This document shows, piece by piece, positions 7,816 to 18,647 of a stretch of 64,000 nt of DNA. Each line of letters starts with the position of its first letter. Position 1 is the first letter of the stretch. The stretch spans positions 2,852,001 to 2,916,000 of the forward strand of contig NZ_CP042906.1 in NCBI RefSeq assembly GCF_008728855.1. Reading direction: 5' to 3'. Origin of the DNA: Hypericibacter terrae (GTDB lineage Bacteria; Pseudomonadota; Alphaproteobacteria; Dongiales; Dongiaceae). Both the position numbers and the translations under genes were made by a program. Below the pieces are notes generated by a model. The model had not been told where the DNA came from and did not search any database. It saw nothing but the letters and a program-made list of their open reading frames with translations.

Positions 7816-9402
7816 ATGTCGCTCATCGTCGTCATCGATGACCGGGTCACCAACCGGAACATTCTCGCCAAGCTGGCAAGCTCGCTTGGCAACGATGTGA
7901 CCGTGCGCGCGTTCGACGACGCGGCGTCGGCGCTCGACTGGACGACGGAAAATACGCCCGACCTCATCATCACCGATTTCAAGATGCCGCGCCTCGACGG
8001 CGCGGAATTCATCCGCGCCATCCGCCAGCGACCGCAATGCTTCGATGTGCCCGTCATCGTCGTCACGGTCTATGAGGATCGCGAGTTTCGCTACAAGGCG
8101 CTCGAGGCCGGCGCCTCCGATTTCCTGATCAGCCCCGTCGACCATCACGAGTTCCGAGTTCGCGTCCAGAACCTCCTCACCATGCGCCGCCAGCAGGAGA
8201 TCATCCGCCGGCGCGCCCTCACCCTCGAGGAAGTGCTCAATCTCACCAACCGCCTGCGCACCGAAGAACAGCGCCAGTCCAAGGAAGTGCTGGGGCTCGT
8301 CATCGACGCCGTGCCCGCGATGATCTGCGTGTCGGACGCACAGGGCCAGATCGCCTTCGTCAACAGCTACCAGTGCGAGTTCTTCGGCATCGATGCGGAG
8401 GCCGCCGTGGGCAAGCGCGTGGCCGACCTGTTCGGCGAAGATTATGGCCGCCGCCATCAGGAGTTCTCGGCCCAGGTGATCGAGAGCGGCCACGCCAAGA
8501 CCGGCCTCGAGGAGCATCTGATCGATCGCGAAGGCCGCGAGCGCGTGTTCCTGACGACCAAGGCGCCGCTCAATGACGGGCGCGGCCGGATCGCGACCGT
8601 GGTCAGCGTCTCGCTCGACATCACCGACCGCAAGTCGGCCGAACGCGACCTGCGCGACGCCAAGGAGCGGGCCGACGCCGCGAACGACACCAAGACCGAG
8701 TTCCTGGCGAATACCAGCCACGAGCTGCGCACGCCCTTGAATGCCATCATCGGCTTCGCCGAGATGATGAAGATCGAGCTCCTCGGCCCGATCGGCAATC
8801 CGCGCTATCTCGAATATTCCAACGACATCCTTGCCAGCGCCCAGCATCTCCTCCAGATCATCGACGACATGCTCGACGTGTCCCAGATCGAGGCCGGCAA
8901 GCTGGAGCTGATCGAGGGCCGGGTCGAGCTGAAGAAGCTGTTCCACGACGTGACCCGCCTGATGGCGGCCCGCGCGGAAGAGGCCCAGATCGAGCTGAAA
9001 ACCACGATTTCCGGCAAGTTGCCGCTGCTCGAAGCCGATGAACGGAAAGTTAAGCAGATCCTGCTTAACCTCGTGACCAATGGACTTCGCTTTACCCCGC
9101 CCGGGGGCAGCGTGACGATCGGTGCCGCTCTGGCGGAAACCGGGGGAATCCGGATCACCGTGACCGATACGGGTATTGGCATGGCCGAGCAGGACATTCC
9201 GATTGCGATCGCCCGTTTCGGCCGGGTCCACCGCGCCGATACCCACAGCCATTCCGGGACGGGCCTCGGCCTGCCCCTGGCGATCGAGCTGACCAAGCTC
9301 CATGGCGGCACCTTCGACATTTCCAGCGCCATCGGCGTCGGCACCAGCGTGACCTTGCTGTTCCCGCCGAGCCGCACGCACCGTCAGGCGACACGTGCCT
9401 AA
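7816..9402 (+). CDS. Receiver-PAS-histidine kinase with an RpfG-like receiver domain
   Basis: A 528-residue cytoplasmic protein without membrane segments. Residues 1-120 are a receiver domain (VVIDDR, phospho-acceptor Asp54 in IITDFKMP). Its C-terminal part (RYKALEAGASDFLISPVDHHEF) resembles RpfG receivers, but the usual Lys before the final Pro is Ser. A PAS domain follows (about 160-272), then a HisKA domain with His302 in NTSHELRTP and a HATPase domain with DTGIGM and GTGLGLP. It lies 89 bases upstream of the RpfC-like sensor kinase gene on the same strand, close to rpfF. RpfG normally carries an HD-GYP c-di-GMP phosphodiesterase as output; here the output is a kinase. Likely a DSF-pathway phosphorelay component, by inference. 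Confidence 0.85.
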   Translation: MSLIVVIDDRVTNRNILAKLASSLGNDVTVRAFDDAASALDWTTENTPDLIITDFKMPRLDGAEFIRAIRQRPQCFDVPVIVVTVYEDREFRYKALEAGASDFLISPVDHHEFRVRVQNLLTMRRQQEIIRRRALTLEEVLNLTNRLRTEEQRQSKEVLGLVIDAVPAMICVSDAQGQIAFVNSYQCEFFGIDAEAAVGKRVADLFGEDYGRRHQEFSAQVIESGHAKTGLEEHLIDREGRERVFLTTKAPLNDGRGRIATVVSVSLDITDRKSAERDLRDAKERADAANDTKTEFLANTSHELRTPLNAIIGFAEMMKIELLGPIGNPRYLEYSNDILASAQHLLQIIDDMLDVSQIEAGKLELIEGRVELKKLFHDVTRLMAARAEEAQIELKTTISGKLPLLEADERKVKQILLNLVTNGLRFTPPGGSVTIGAALAETGGIRITVTDTGIGMAEQDIPIAIARFGRVHRADTHSHSGTGLGLPLAIELTKLHGGTFDISSAIGVGTSVTLLFPPSRTHRQATRA

Positions 9403-9491
9403 CAGCTTTTCCCGGGCCATTGCCGAATGCGGCCGGCGACTGAGCCGGTGGCTGATCGGTCTGCGCAGCAATCAAGGCGACAGGGCGCGCC

Positions 9492-12095
<2,604 letters not shown>

Positions 12096-12155
12096 CGGGC
12101 CGCCCCGGCGCGATCCGGCGCCTGGCGTCCCTTCCCTCGTCCGTCCATAAGAAAA

Positions 12156-12181
12156 GACCCGGCAACTTGCATTGCCGGGTC
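12156..12181. terminator. Bidirectional intrinsic terminator between rpfC-like and rpfF-like genes
   Basis: A perfect 10-bp stem (GACCCGGCAA / TTGCCGGGTC) with a six-base loop lies between the convergent genes. It is followed by CAATTTTA on the plus strand and by TTTTC on the minus strand, so it can terminate both transcripts. Confidence 0.85.
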
Positions 12182-12250
12182 CAATTTTATACTGCCGCCC
12201 TCAACCGGGCGGACCGTCTGCCATGAATCCCTGCGTTCGGATCGCCGGCC

Positions 12251-13306
12251 TCAGGCCGTGGCGATCGCGGCCGCCTCCGCGCTCTGAGTGGCACGCTGCT
12301 GCTGGGCGATCGCCGCCCAGCGGCGATCCTGCGCCGAGGCGAGCCGTTCCATCTTCCGGATATCGGTCGGCGCCAGCGCGATTGCCGCATCGACCCAGCG
12401 TTCGGTGATCTGCATCAATTCTTCGCGGGTCACGGGGTGGATCGTCTGGCGCGAGCCATAGACCGCCAGGCGGGTCGCGAAGCCGCGATCCATCCGGGCG
12501 ATATAGTCCTGCACCGCCATCTCGCCCTGCCCGTCCTCGGCCACCACATCCACCACGCCCATCGCCTGGAGCTCTTCGGCGCCATAGATCCGTCCGGAGA
12601 AGACCATCCGCTCGGCTTCGACCATGCCGATGCGCCGGGTCAGGAAGCTGAGGGCGCCCATGCCGGGGAACAGGTTGAAGAGGATCTCGGGCAGACCGAA
12701 CTTGGCGCTCTTCTCGGCCACGATCACGTTGCAGGCCAACGCCGCCTCGAAGCCGCCACCCAGCGCGTCACCCTGCACCAGCGCGATGCCGATGATCGGC
12801 AGGCCGACATTGGTCGCCCGCGGATATTGCACCTCGATGCAGGCATGGGCGTACCGGCGCAGGACCGAGCGATCGCGGCTGCGGATCAACTCGGCGAACT
12901 GCGGCAGGTCGCCGCCCAGATTGAAGATGCCGGGGATGCGGGAAGCCAAGACCGAATAGCGCACCGGATGTGGATCGGCCGGGGTCGCCTCGGCATACAT
13001 GTCGGTGAGGAAGAACAGCGCCTCGCGCATATCGCTGAGCAGCCCGAAGGTGAAGCTGGCGCGGCCGGCGGGACGCATATACTGCCAGTAAAGCTTCGCG
13101 GTGCGGTCCCAGAACAGATCCATCTCGCCGAGGGTCAGTTCGCCGGTGGCGGCGAAACGGGCCAGAGCCGAGCGGCGCTCGGCCGGCGTTGCGATGGAAT
13201 CGATAGGACGAGGTCCGGCCCTATTGGCCGCGGCGCGAACAGCGTCCGAATCGGGACCGTCTGTCCGAAAGAGCCCGTCGGCTGTCGCGATGCGATTAAC
13301 CAACAT
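12251..13306 (-). CDS. rpfF: RpfF-like DSF synthase (crotonase family)
   Basis: A 351-residue crotonase-fold enzyme. RpfF converts 3-hydroxyacyl-ACP to the cis-2-unsaturated fatty acid signal DSF by combined dehydratase and thioesterase activity. The two catalytic glutamates of Xanthomonas RpfF (Glu141 and Glu161, 20 residues apart) match Glu187 in GGGFEAALACN and Glu207 in FGLPEILFNLFPGMGA, again 20 apart; this pair separates RpfF from ordinary enoyl-CoA hydratases. The oxyanion-hole region is FNLGGDL. Length is about 60 residues longer than Xanthomonas RpfF owing to a longer N-terminus. ATG 13306 follows a GGGGGAGA ribosome binding site. It converges on the RpfC-like kinase gene. Confidence 0.88.
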   Translation of the reverse strand: MLVNRIATADGLFRTDGPDSDAVRAAANRAGPRPIDSIATPAERRSALARFAATGELTLGEMDLFWDRTAKLYWQYMRPAGRASFTFGLLSDMREALFFLTDMYAEATPADPHPVRYSVLASRIPGIFNLGGDLPQFAELIRSRDRSVLRRYAHACIEVQYPRATNVGLPIIGIALVQGDALGGGFEAALACNVIVAEKSAKFGLPEILFNLFPGMGALSFLTRRIGMVEAERMVFSGRIYGAEELQAMGVVDVVAEDGQGEMAVQDYIARMDRGFATRLAVYGSRQTIHPVTREELMQITERWVDAAIALAPTDIRKMERLASAQDRRWAAIAQQQRATQSAEAAAIATA

Positions 13307-13869
13307 TCTTTGTCTCCCCCGCCCCGTTTTCTGCCCTTGCCAAGAGCCTTAACAAAGGATGAACGCCCGGTTCATAGATTGCAAGCAGAAGATTCTGGAT
13401 GTCCTTGTTAGGATTAGTAAAAAAGTGGTTAACACAAACTTGACGGGACACCTTAAGATACGGTCGTAAAACGACTTTTGCCCCGCGAAACCTCGCTTTG
13501 AGCGTTACCAAACATGGCTAAGATTAGCTGAATTACGCCAAATGCGTCCGCCCCAAAATGGCGCCAGCGGCTTGGGTTTAGTTACTCAACTATTAACAGA
13601 AGAGAATTTTGCGACTCCATTGAATCGTCGTTGAATTTAAAAACGATCCACAGACGTCAAGAATGCTGGCCCGAATTTGGCCACAGCACTGAGCCTGTGG
13701 AGAACTCCCGCCGCCCATCGGAATTGTCCCGGGATCGTCGCTGACCCGGTGGAGTCGTCCATCCCGATCAGGCCGTGGCTCCGGAATCGAAACGGGGCGC
13801 CCTCCCCTTTTCGGGAAGAGCGCCCCGTCTGGCCGGCGATGCCGGCGCTCAGATCGTCGTCGAAGGAAC
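13307..13869. other. A/T-richer intergenic region upstream of rpfF
   Basis: No convincing gene is seen in these 563 bases. The part from about 13350 to 13660 is clearly richer in A and T than the surroundings and probably holds the promoter and control region of rpfF (read leftwards). The right end holds the hairpin that follows the solute-binding protein gene. Confidence 0.6.
13792..13828 (-). terminator. Hairpin downstream of the first PotD-like gene
   Basis: ACGGGGCGC (13792-13800) pairs with GCGCCCCGT (13820-13828), and the interior can extend the stem. It sits about 40 bases after the stop codon of the minus-strand gene. The T-run after the stem is weak, so termination is probable rather than certain. 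Confidence 0.55.
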
Positions 13870-14982
13870 TCAGCCGCCGGCCTTGATGGTGGCCCACATC
13901 GCCTGGATCTTCTCGCGCTTGGCGGGTTCGACCGCGGTGAAGAAGTTCCCGGTCTTGAGGAAGTCGTTCGGGTCCTTGAAGCCCAGCAGCGCGACGCTCT
14001 CTGGCGAGGCCACCTTGAAGGATTCCTGGTTGGCATGGCCGTAGCCATACTGCTCGATCAGGTACTTCCCGCTCTCGGGCGCCAGCATGGCGCTCATGAA
14101 ATCATAGCGTTCCTTGTCGCTGCACTTGCCCTTCACGGTCGAGGTCAAGCCGCAGATCCAGGTCATGATGCCCTCTTTGGGGTTCATCATCTTGATGTCG
14201 ACGCCCTGCTTCTTGAGATTGTTGACCGACTGGCCCCAGCCCCAGGCCGCAACCACCTCGCCCGAGGCCAGCGACTGTTCGAGCTCGGTGTTGTCGGTCC
14301 AGTAGAAGCGCATGTTGGAATTCATGTGGCGAAGGATGTCGCTCGCCTTCGCCATCTCTTCGTCGTTCATGTCCATTGGATTTTTGGCGCCGCTGAGGAG
14401 GCCCGCCACCGCCGCGATGTTGTCGGGCGAATCCAGGAACGCCATTTTCCCCTTGTAGCGATCGTCGAGGAAGATGGTCCAGCTCTCCTCCTTGATGTCG
14501 ACCAGGTCCGGTCGATAGATCACCGAGGAGGTGCCCCAGTCGAACGGCATGATGTAATAGCCGTCTTCCTCCTTTACGTCCTTCACCGACAGGAACTGCG
14601 GAAAGATGTTGTCCCAGCCGGCGATCTGCTTGGTGTCGAGCGGCTTGATCAGCCCGGCATCCTTGAAGCGCCGCACGGTGTTGACGCAAGGATGGATTAC
14701 GTCGGGATTGAAGCCGGCGCGGACCTTCTGCAGCGCTTCTTCCTCGTCGCTGAAGAAGGTCGCCGTCGGCTCGCCGCCATAGGCCTTGGTATAGGCCGTG
14801 TGCAGCTCCGGGATCTCGTAGCCGTTCCAGCCGAAATAGGACAAGGTCGCGGCCGCCTCGGAAGAACGCCCGAAGACCGGCGTCATCGCGACGCCCAGCC
14901 CCAGGGCCGATGCCGCCTTAAGGAAGCCGCGCCGATCGGTCATGTAGAGATCGATGACGGAATTCACTTTGCCTCTGTTCAT
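13870..14982 (-). CDS. PotD-like extracellular solute-binding protein 1
   Basis: A 370-residue periplasmic binding protein of the spermidine/putrescine (PotD/PotF) family. The N-terminus MTDRRGFLKAASALGLGVAM is a twin-arginine (Tat) signal. Family features include YFGWNGYEIPE at the mature N-terminus, FDWGTSSVIYRPDLV, and WGWGQSVNNL in the hinge region. ATG 14982 follows GAGGAAAC. No ABC permease or ATPase gene lies nearby, so it must use a remote transporter or act as a sensor partner. It is followed upstream by an M24-family gene on the same strand, 62 bases away, probably co-transcribed. Ligand is unknown; a polyamine or another cationic amine is the family default. Confidence 0.85.
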   Translation of the reverse strand: MNRGKVNSVIDLYMTDRRGFLKAASALGLGVAMTPVFGRSSEAAATLSYFGWNGYEIPELHTAYTKAYGGEPTATFFSDEEEALQKVRAGFNPDVIHPCVNTVRRFKDAGLIKPLDTKQIAGWDNIFPQFLSVKDVKEEDGYYIMPFDWGTSSVIYRPDLVDIKEESWTIFLDDRYKGKMAFLDSPDNIAAVAGLLSGAKNPMDMNDEEMAKASDILRHMNSNMRFYWTDNTELEQSLASGEVVAAWGWGQSVNNLKKQGVDIKMMNPKEGIMTWICGLTSTVKGKCSDKERYDFMSAMLAPESGKYLIEQYGYGHANQESFKVASPESVALLGFKDPNDFLKTGNFFTAVEPAKREKIQAMWATIKAGG

Positions 14983-15044
14983 GTTTCCTCTGCCTGCCGC
15001 CCCCAGGCGGCGTTGCGTTGTCGGGGCCGCCTTGAATCGGCGGA

Positions 15045-16220
15045 CTACCAGCGGCGAATGCGTGCCTTGCTGATCTTTTCGCAGCCTTTGTCGGTGACGA
15101 GGACGGTCTCCTCGAAATCGCCGACGAAGCCGTGTTTCTCCACGGTGCGCTCCACGCACAGCACCATGCCGGGCTCGATCACCCAGGTCTCGTCGGGCAC
15201 CAGCCAGGGAGCGTCCCAGCCGAGCCCGATGCCGTGGCCCAGGCCCGAGAAATCGCTGGTCGCCGCAAAACCGAGCTCCTGAAGACGCTTGAAGCCGGCT
15301 TTCGCCACCGCGCCGGCGGTCACGCCCGGCTTGATCGCGGCGATGCCGGCCTCCACCGCTGCGATCGAGGCTTCGAAGGATTCGATTTCCGGATGGCTGG
15401 CGTTGCCGATGGGCTTGGATCGGGAGTGATCGAAATAGTACCCCTGAAACACGCCGGACAGGCCGATACCGAACCAGTGGCCGTCTTCCAGCGGCTCCTT
15501 GGAAGCGAAGGTCGGGAAGTCGGTTGCGATATAGAGCGGCGCATTGCCGCCGCGCCCCGACGCCATGAAGTTGTTGTACATGACGGCCCCTTCGCGGGCG
15601 AGCGCGTTCAGCCCGACCCCCATGATCTCGCCATGCGTCCGTCCGGCCTGCGCGAAATCCATCATCTCCTCGATCGCGTTGGAGCCGATCTCGGAGGCGC
15701 GGCGCAGGATCGCGATCTCGGCCGGCGACTTCACCGAACGCTGTTTCTCCAGGATCTCGTCGGCCGGCGTGAAACGGATTCCCTGCAGGTCGGATTCGAT
15801 CTTGCGGAAGGCCGCCCAGGGCAGCGCGTCGGCACCGGCGACGCCGATATTCTTGCCCGCGAGCTTGGCGTCCTTGATCGCCTTGACGACCGCGGGGAGC
15901 ACATCGTCGGCCTGGACCACGTTGGACAGCGGAATCTCGTGCGGCCGCACCGGCATGTCGACCACCAGGATCGGATCGCCCTGGTTCGGCAGCACCAGCA
16001 TCGGATGGCCGCGCGCCGACCAATCCGGCCGGCGATCGGGGATGAAGGGGAAGGAGCTGTAGAAATTCGCGAGATAGAGGACGTTGGCGTAGCGATCCAC
16101 CGATCCGCCGCCGCGCGAGATCACCAGAAGACCGTCGAAACCCGCGGCGGCCGAGGCCGCCCTGGCGCGGCGCTGCCGCTCCTCGAATTCGGCGATGGTG
16201 ATGGAGGGAGCGACGGCCAT
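15045..16220 (-). CDS. M24 family peptidase-like protein (creatinase/prolidase fold) lacking one metal ligand
   Basis: A 391-residue protein with an N-terminal creatinase/prolidase domain and a C-terminal pita-bread M24 domain. The usual five metal ligands are Asp, Asp, His, Glu, Glu. Here Asp264 (GYYFDHSRS), His329 (GLGHGIGL), Glu349 (VIEPGM) and Glu370 (GDFEETVLVT) are present, but the first Asp position, 11 residues before Asp264, is Gly253. Non-metallo members such as creatinase also lack ligands, so the substrate may be an amidino or small nitrogen compound rather than an X-Pro peptide. It lies between two PotD-like binding-protein genes on the same strand, which suggests uptake and cleavage of one ligand; this is inference. 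Confidence 0.82.
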   Translation of the reverse strand: MAVAPSITIAEFEERQRRARAASAAAGFDGLLVISRGGGSVDRYANVLYLANFYSSFPFIPDRRPDWSARGHPMLVLPNQGDPILVVDMPVRPHEIPLSNVVQADDVLPAVVKAIKDAKLAGKNIGVAGADALPWAAFRKIESDLQGIRFTPADEILEKQRSVKSPAEIAILRRASEIGSNAIEEMMDFAQAGRTHGEIMGVGLNALAREGAVMYNNFMASGRGGNAPLYIATDFPTFASKEPLEDGHWFGIGLSGVFQGYYFDHSRSKPIGNASHPEIESFEASIAAVEAGIAAIKPGVTAGAVAKAGFKRLQELGFAATSDFSGLGHGIGLGWDAPWLVPDETWVIEPGMVLCVERTVEKHGFVGDFEETVLVTDKGCEKISKARIRRW

Positions 16221-16396
16221 GCTGTTCCTTTCGACGACCGACAGCAGCCTGCGTCAGGCGCTGCCGTCATTGCATCCGTTCATTGCTGCATCGGCGAGGA
16301 TATGAGGGCGTTCGGCACCGCACAAGCGGGCCACTTGTCCTGTTACATCAGATTTTTCGAAACCAATGGCACGAAGGTCTCAACCATCGACGAAAA

Positions 16397-16422
16397 GAGC
16401 CCGGCCTCGCGGGGCCGGGCTC
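16397..16422 (-). terminator. Intrinsic terminator of the second PotD-like gene
   Basis: A perfect 10-bp GC-rich stem (GAGCCCGGCC / GGCCGGGCTC) with a six-base loop lies 40 bases downstream of the minus-strand stop codon. It is followed on that strand by TTTTCG. Confidence 0.85.
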
Positions 16423-16461
16423 GCCTGATGAACCAATTATGCAGTCCTGAACCGGTGTCGG

Positions 16462-17571
16462 CTATTGCGACGCCTTCACCTCCTCGAGGATCTGCGACAG
16501 CTCCGCAAGATGACGCGACACGGTCGAATAGACGCCCTGCCCCAGCATCTCCGTCGGGTCCTTCGGCAGGCTGCGCTTGGCCAGCATCTCCGGCGCGACC
16601 ATGCCGAAGGCCTTGCTGTTCGAGTGGCCATAGCCATAGGTCTCGATCAGCCATTTGCCGGCGTCGGGGGAGCTCATGGCGTTCATGAGGTCGTAGGCCG
16701 CGTCGTCATGGCCACCGCCCTTCACCCGCACCAGGCCGCAGCAATAGGTCAGCGCTCCTTCCTTCGGCGACACGAACTTCACCGGCACGCCCTGGTCGAT
16801 CAGCGTCGCGGCCGCTCCGTTCCAGGAGGACGAAGCCACCACCTCGCCCGACGTCAAGGCCTGCTCGAGCGTGGTCTCGTCGTTCCAGTAGAATCGCAGC
16901 AGTGGTTTCTGCTCCAGCAGCTTCTTCTTGATCCTGGCCAGATCGTCCGCCGTCATGTTGTTCGGGTCCTTGATCTTGAGCAGCGTCGCCACGATCAGGC
17001 CGGTATCGGCCATGCCGTCGCCGATGGAAAGTTTGCCTTTGTATTTCGGGTCCCAAAGCAGTTCCCAGCTGTCGACCGGATCGGTGATCAGGTCGGACCG
17101 ATAGATCAGCGCCGTCATGCCCCAATCGACCGGCAGGAACCAATGCTGGCCATCCTCGGTCACCGTTCCTTTGAGGGTCTTGAGGGAGTCGAACAACTCG
17201 CCCCAATGCTCGAGGCGGCTCGTATCGACCGGCTCGATCACGCCGGCATCACGCCAGATCGATACGCGATTGTTGCAGGGATGGGCCAGATCCACCTGGA
17301 AGCCGCTCTGGATCTTGGTCAACGCTTCCTGCTCGTCGCCGAACAACGGCGTCTGCGGCGTGCTGCCATGCTTCTCGACGAAGCCCGGCATGAACTCCTT
17401 CACGTCGTAGCCGCTCCAGGTGTAGTAGATCAGATCGTCCGCGCGCGCGGCCCTGGGCAGGACCGGCATGACAGCGAGGCCGAGCCCCGCCGTTGCGAGC
17501 CAGCGATTCAATTCGCGGCGCGTCATGCGCCCGTCGGTCAGTCTGTCGATGAACTCCCTCGATCCGGCCAT
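16462..17571 (-). CDS. PotD-like extracellular solute-binding protein 2
   Basis: A 369-residue periplasmic binding protein of the spermidine/putrescine family, paralogous to the genes at 13870 and 29201. The signal contains MTRRELNRWLATAGLGLAVM, a Tat-type twin-arginine motif. Family landmarks are YYTWSGYDVKEF at the mature start, LPVDWGMTALIYRSDLI, and SSSWNGAAATL. ATG 17571 is preceded by AAGGGAG; longer upstream starts lack a site. There are no transporter permease or ATPase genes beside it. It has its own terminator downstream and is separated from the M24 gene by 241 bases, so it may be transcribed separately. Confidence 0.85.
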   Translation of the reverse strand: MAGSREFIDRLTDGRMTRRELNRWLATAGLGLAVMPVLPRAARADDLIYYTWSGYDVKEFMPGFVEKHGSTPQTPLFGDEQEALTKIQSGFQVDLAHPCNNRVSIWRDAGVIEPVDTSRLEHWGELFDSLKTLKGTVTEDGQHWFLPVDWGMTALIYRSDLITDPVDSWELLWDPKYKGKLSIGDGMADTGLIVATLLKIKDPNNMTADDLARIKKKLLEQKPLLRFYWNDETTLEQALTSGEVVASSSWNGAAATLIDQGVPVKFVSPKEGALTYCCGLVRVKGGGHDDAAYDLMNAMSSPDAGKWLIETYGYGHSNSKAFGMVAPEMLAKRSLPKDPTEMLGQGVYSTVSRHLAELSQILEEVKASQ

Positions 17572-17959
17572 GGTTCGCTCCCTTGGGTTCCCTGCTTGTC
17601 GACGTCCGGGTCGCAGTCGCTTCGGTTCCTGCCCCATGAGGCGACGGATGAGCGCTGGCGATTCTTGTGGGCGAAGGGACGAGGCCGTTCAGGAGACGGA
17701 CCGCCCGATCACTGGGCCGCGAGTGTAGGCGCGCCTCGCCGGGGGCGGCAATCACCCCTTCGGAGGGAAAAGGCGGCGCGCCGCCTCCGGGTGCTTCCGC
17801 TCTGCGCCGCACCCGTCCGTGCCGTTGACGTCCGCCAAAGGACAGGCCTAGCGTTGCCTCGCTTCCCCATGCTCCCGACCTCGAGAGCGCCTCGTCGACG
17901 CCAGCTTGCGGAAGCGCCAGATTTTCGTCCCGTTTCAACGAACAGAGGAGAAAATCCCT
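17572..17959. other. Intergenic region between divergent genes
   Basis: 388 bases between the divergent PotD-like gene 2 and the secreted barrel protein. Nothing convincing was recognised as coding; it should contain both promoters. The ribosome binding site of the right-hand gene is at its end. Confidence 0.5.
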
Positions 17960-18421
17960 ATGCTCCGCCTCCTTGGCCTTCCGCTAACGTTCGCATTGAT
18001 CGCCCTTGCCGCCCTGATCGGCTCGTCGCGGCCGGCCAGCGCATTTCAGACCGAGAGCGCCACCTATGTCGAGCGCGCCACGACGGATGCCGTTACCGAT
18101 CTGGGCGCCAAGGGCGACAGCGTCGGCGATCTGCTGACCTTCGCCAACGAAATCTACGACGAACACAACAAGAAGCTGGTCGGACATGACAATGGCTGGT
18201 GCATCCGCACCGTCGTCGGCGCGGCCTGGGAATGCTACTGGACCCTGGAGCTGGAGGACGGCCAGCTCAGCGTGGCCGGGCCCTATCTCGACGCCGGCGA
18301 TTCCGTCCTGGCCGTGACCGGCGGCACCGGGCGATATTACGGCGCGCGCGGCGAGATGAAGCTCCATGCCCGCAATGCTCAGGGCAGCGAGTACGATTTC
18401 ATGTACAAGTTTACCCATTGA
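17960..18421 (+). CDS. Secreted allene-oxide-cyclase-like barrel protein
   Basis: A 153-residue protein with a signal peptide (residues 1-30, cleavage after ASA). The mature part looks like the lipocalin-like allene oxide cyclase/dirigent barrel fold: KGDSVGDLLTFANEIYDE, then a two-cysteine segment with GWCIRT and ECYWTLEL, and the highly conserved VTGGTGRYYGARGEM motif. Bacterial members have no established function. ATG 17960 follows AGAGGAGA. It lies alone between divergent and downstream genes, with a likely terminator after it. Confidence 0.75.
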   Translation: MLRLLGLPLTFALIALAALIGSSRPASAFQTESATYVERATTDAVTDLGAKGDSVGDLLTFANEIYDEHNKKLVGHDNGWCIRTVVGAAWECYWTLELEDGQLSVAGPYLDAGDSVLAVTGGTGRYYGARGEMKLHARNAQGSEYDFMYKFTH

Positions 18422-18468
18422 GGTGGTATCCGGGCGCCCTGGGCACCCGGCGCCACTCCCCCGGCGCC

Positions 18469-18517
18469 GGGCCCCTTCATGGCCATCCGGCTGGTCGCGG
18501 GGCCAGGGGCCCGTTTT
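18469..18517 (+). terminator. Probable terminator after the barrel protein gene
   Basis: GGGCCCCT (18469-18476) pairs with AGGGGCCC (18505-18512), with further pairing possible inside the loop, and the stem is followed by GTTTTC on the plus strand. Confidence 0.6.
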
Positions 18518-18647
18518 CACGCCCGGAGAAGCAGGAATTGCCCACGGGAGGAGCGCCGCCCCTGACGGGGGATTCCGCTAGTCAATTCGGTAACTTTCGG
18601 CCGATAGCCTCTGCCTTACGGGTCGACGAAGCCTGAAAGCAAACGAT

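Noticed and set aside
7588-9471. A long minus-strand frame opposite the RpfG-like-receiver kinase
   Set aside because: Antisense shadow of a gene with clear domains.
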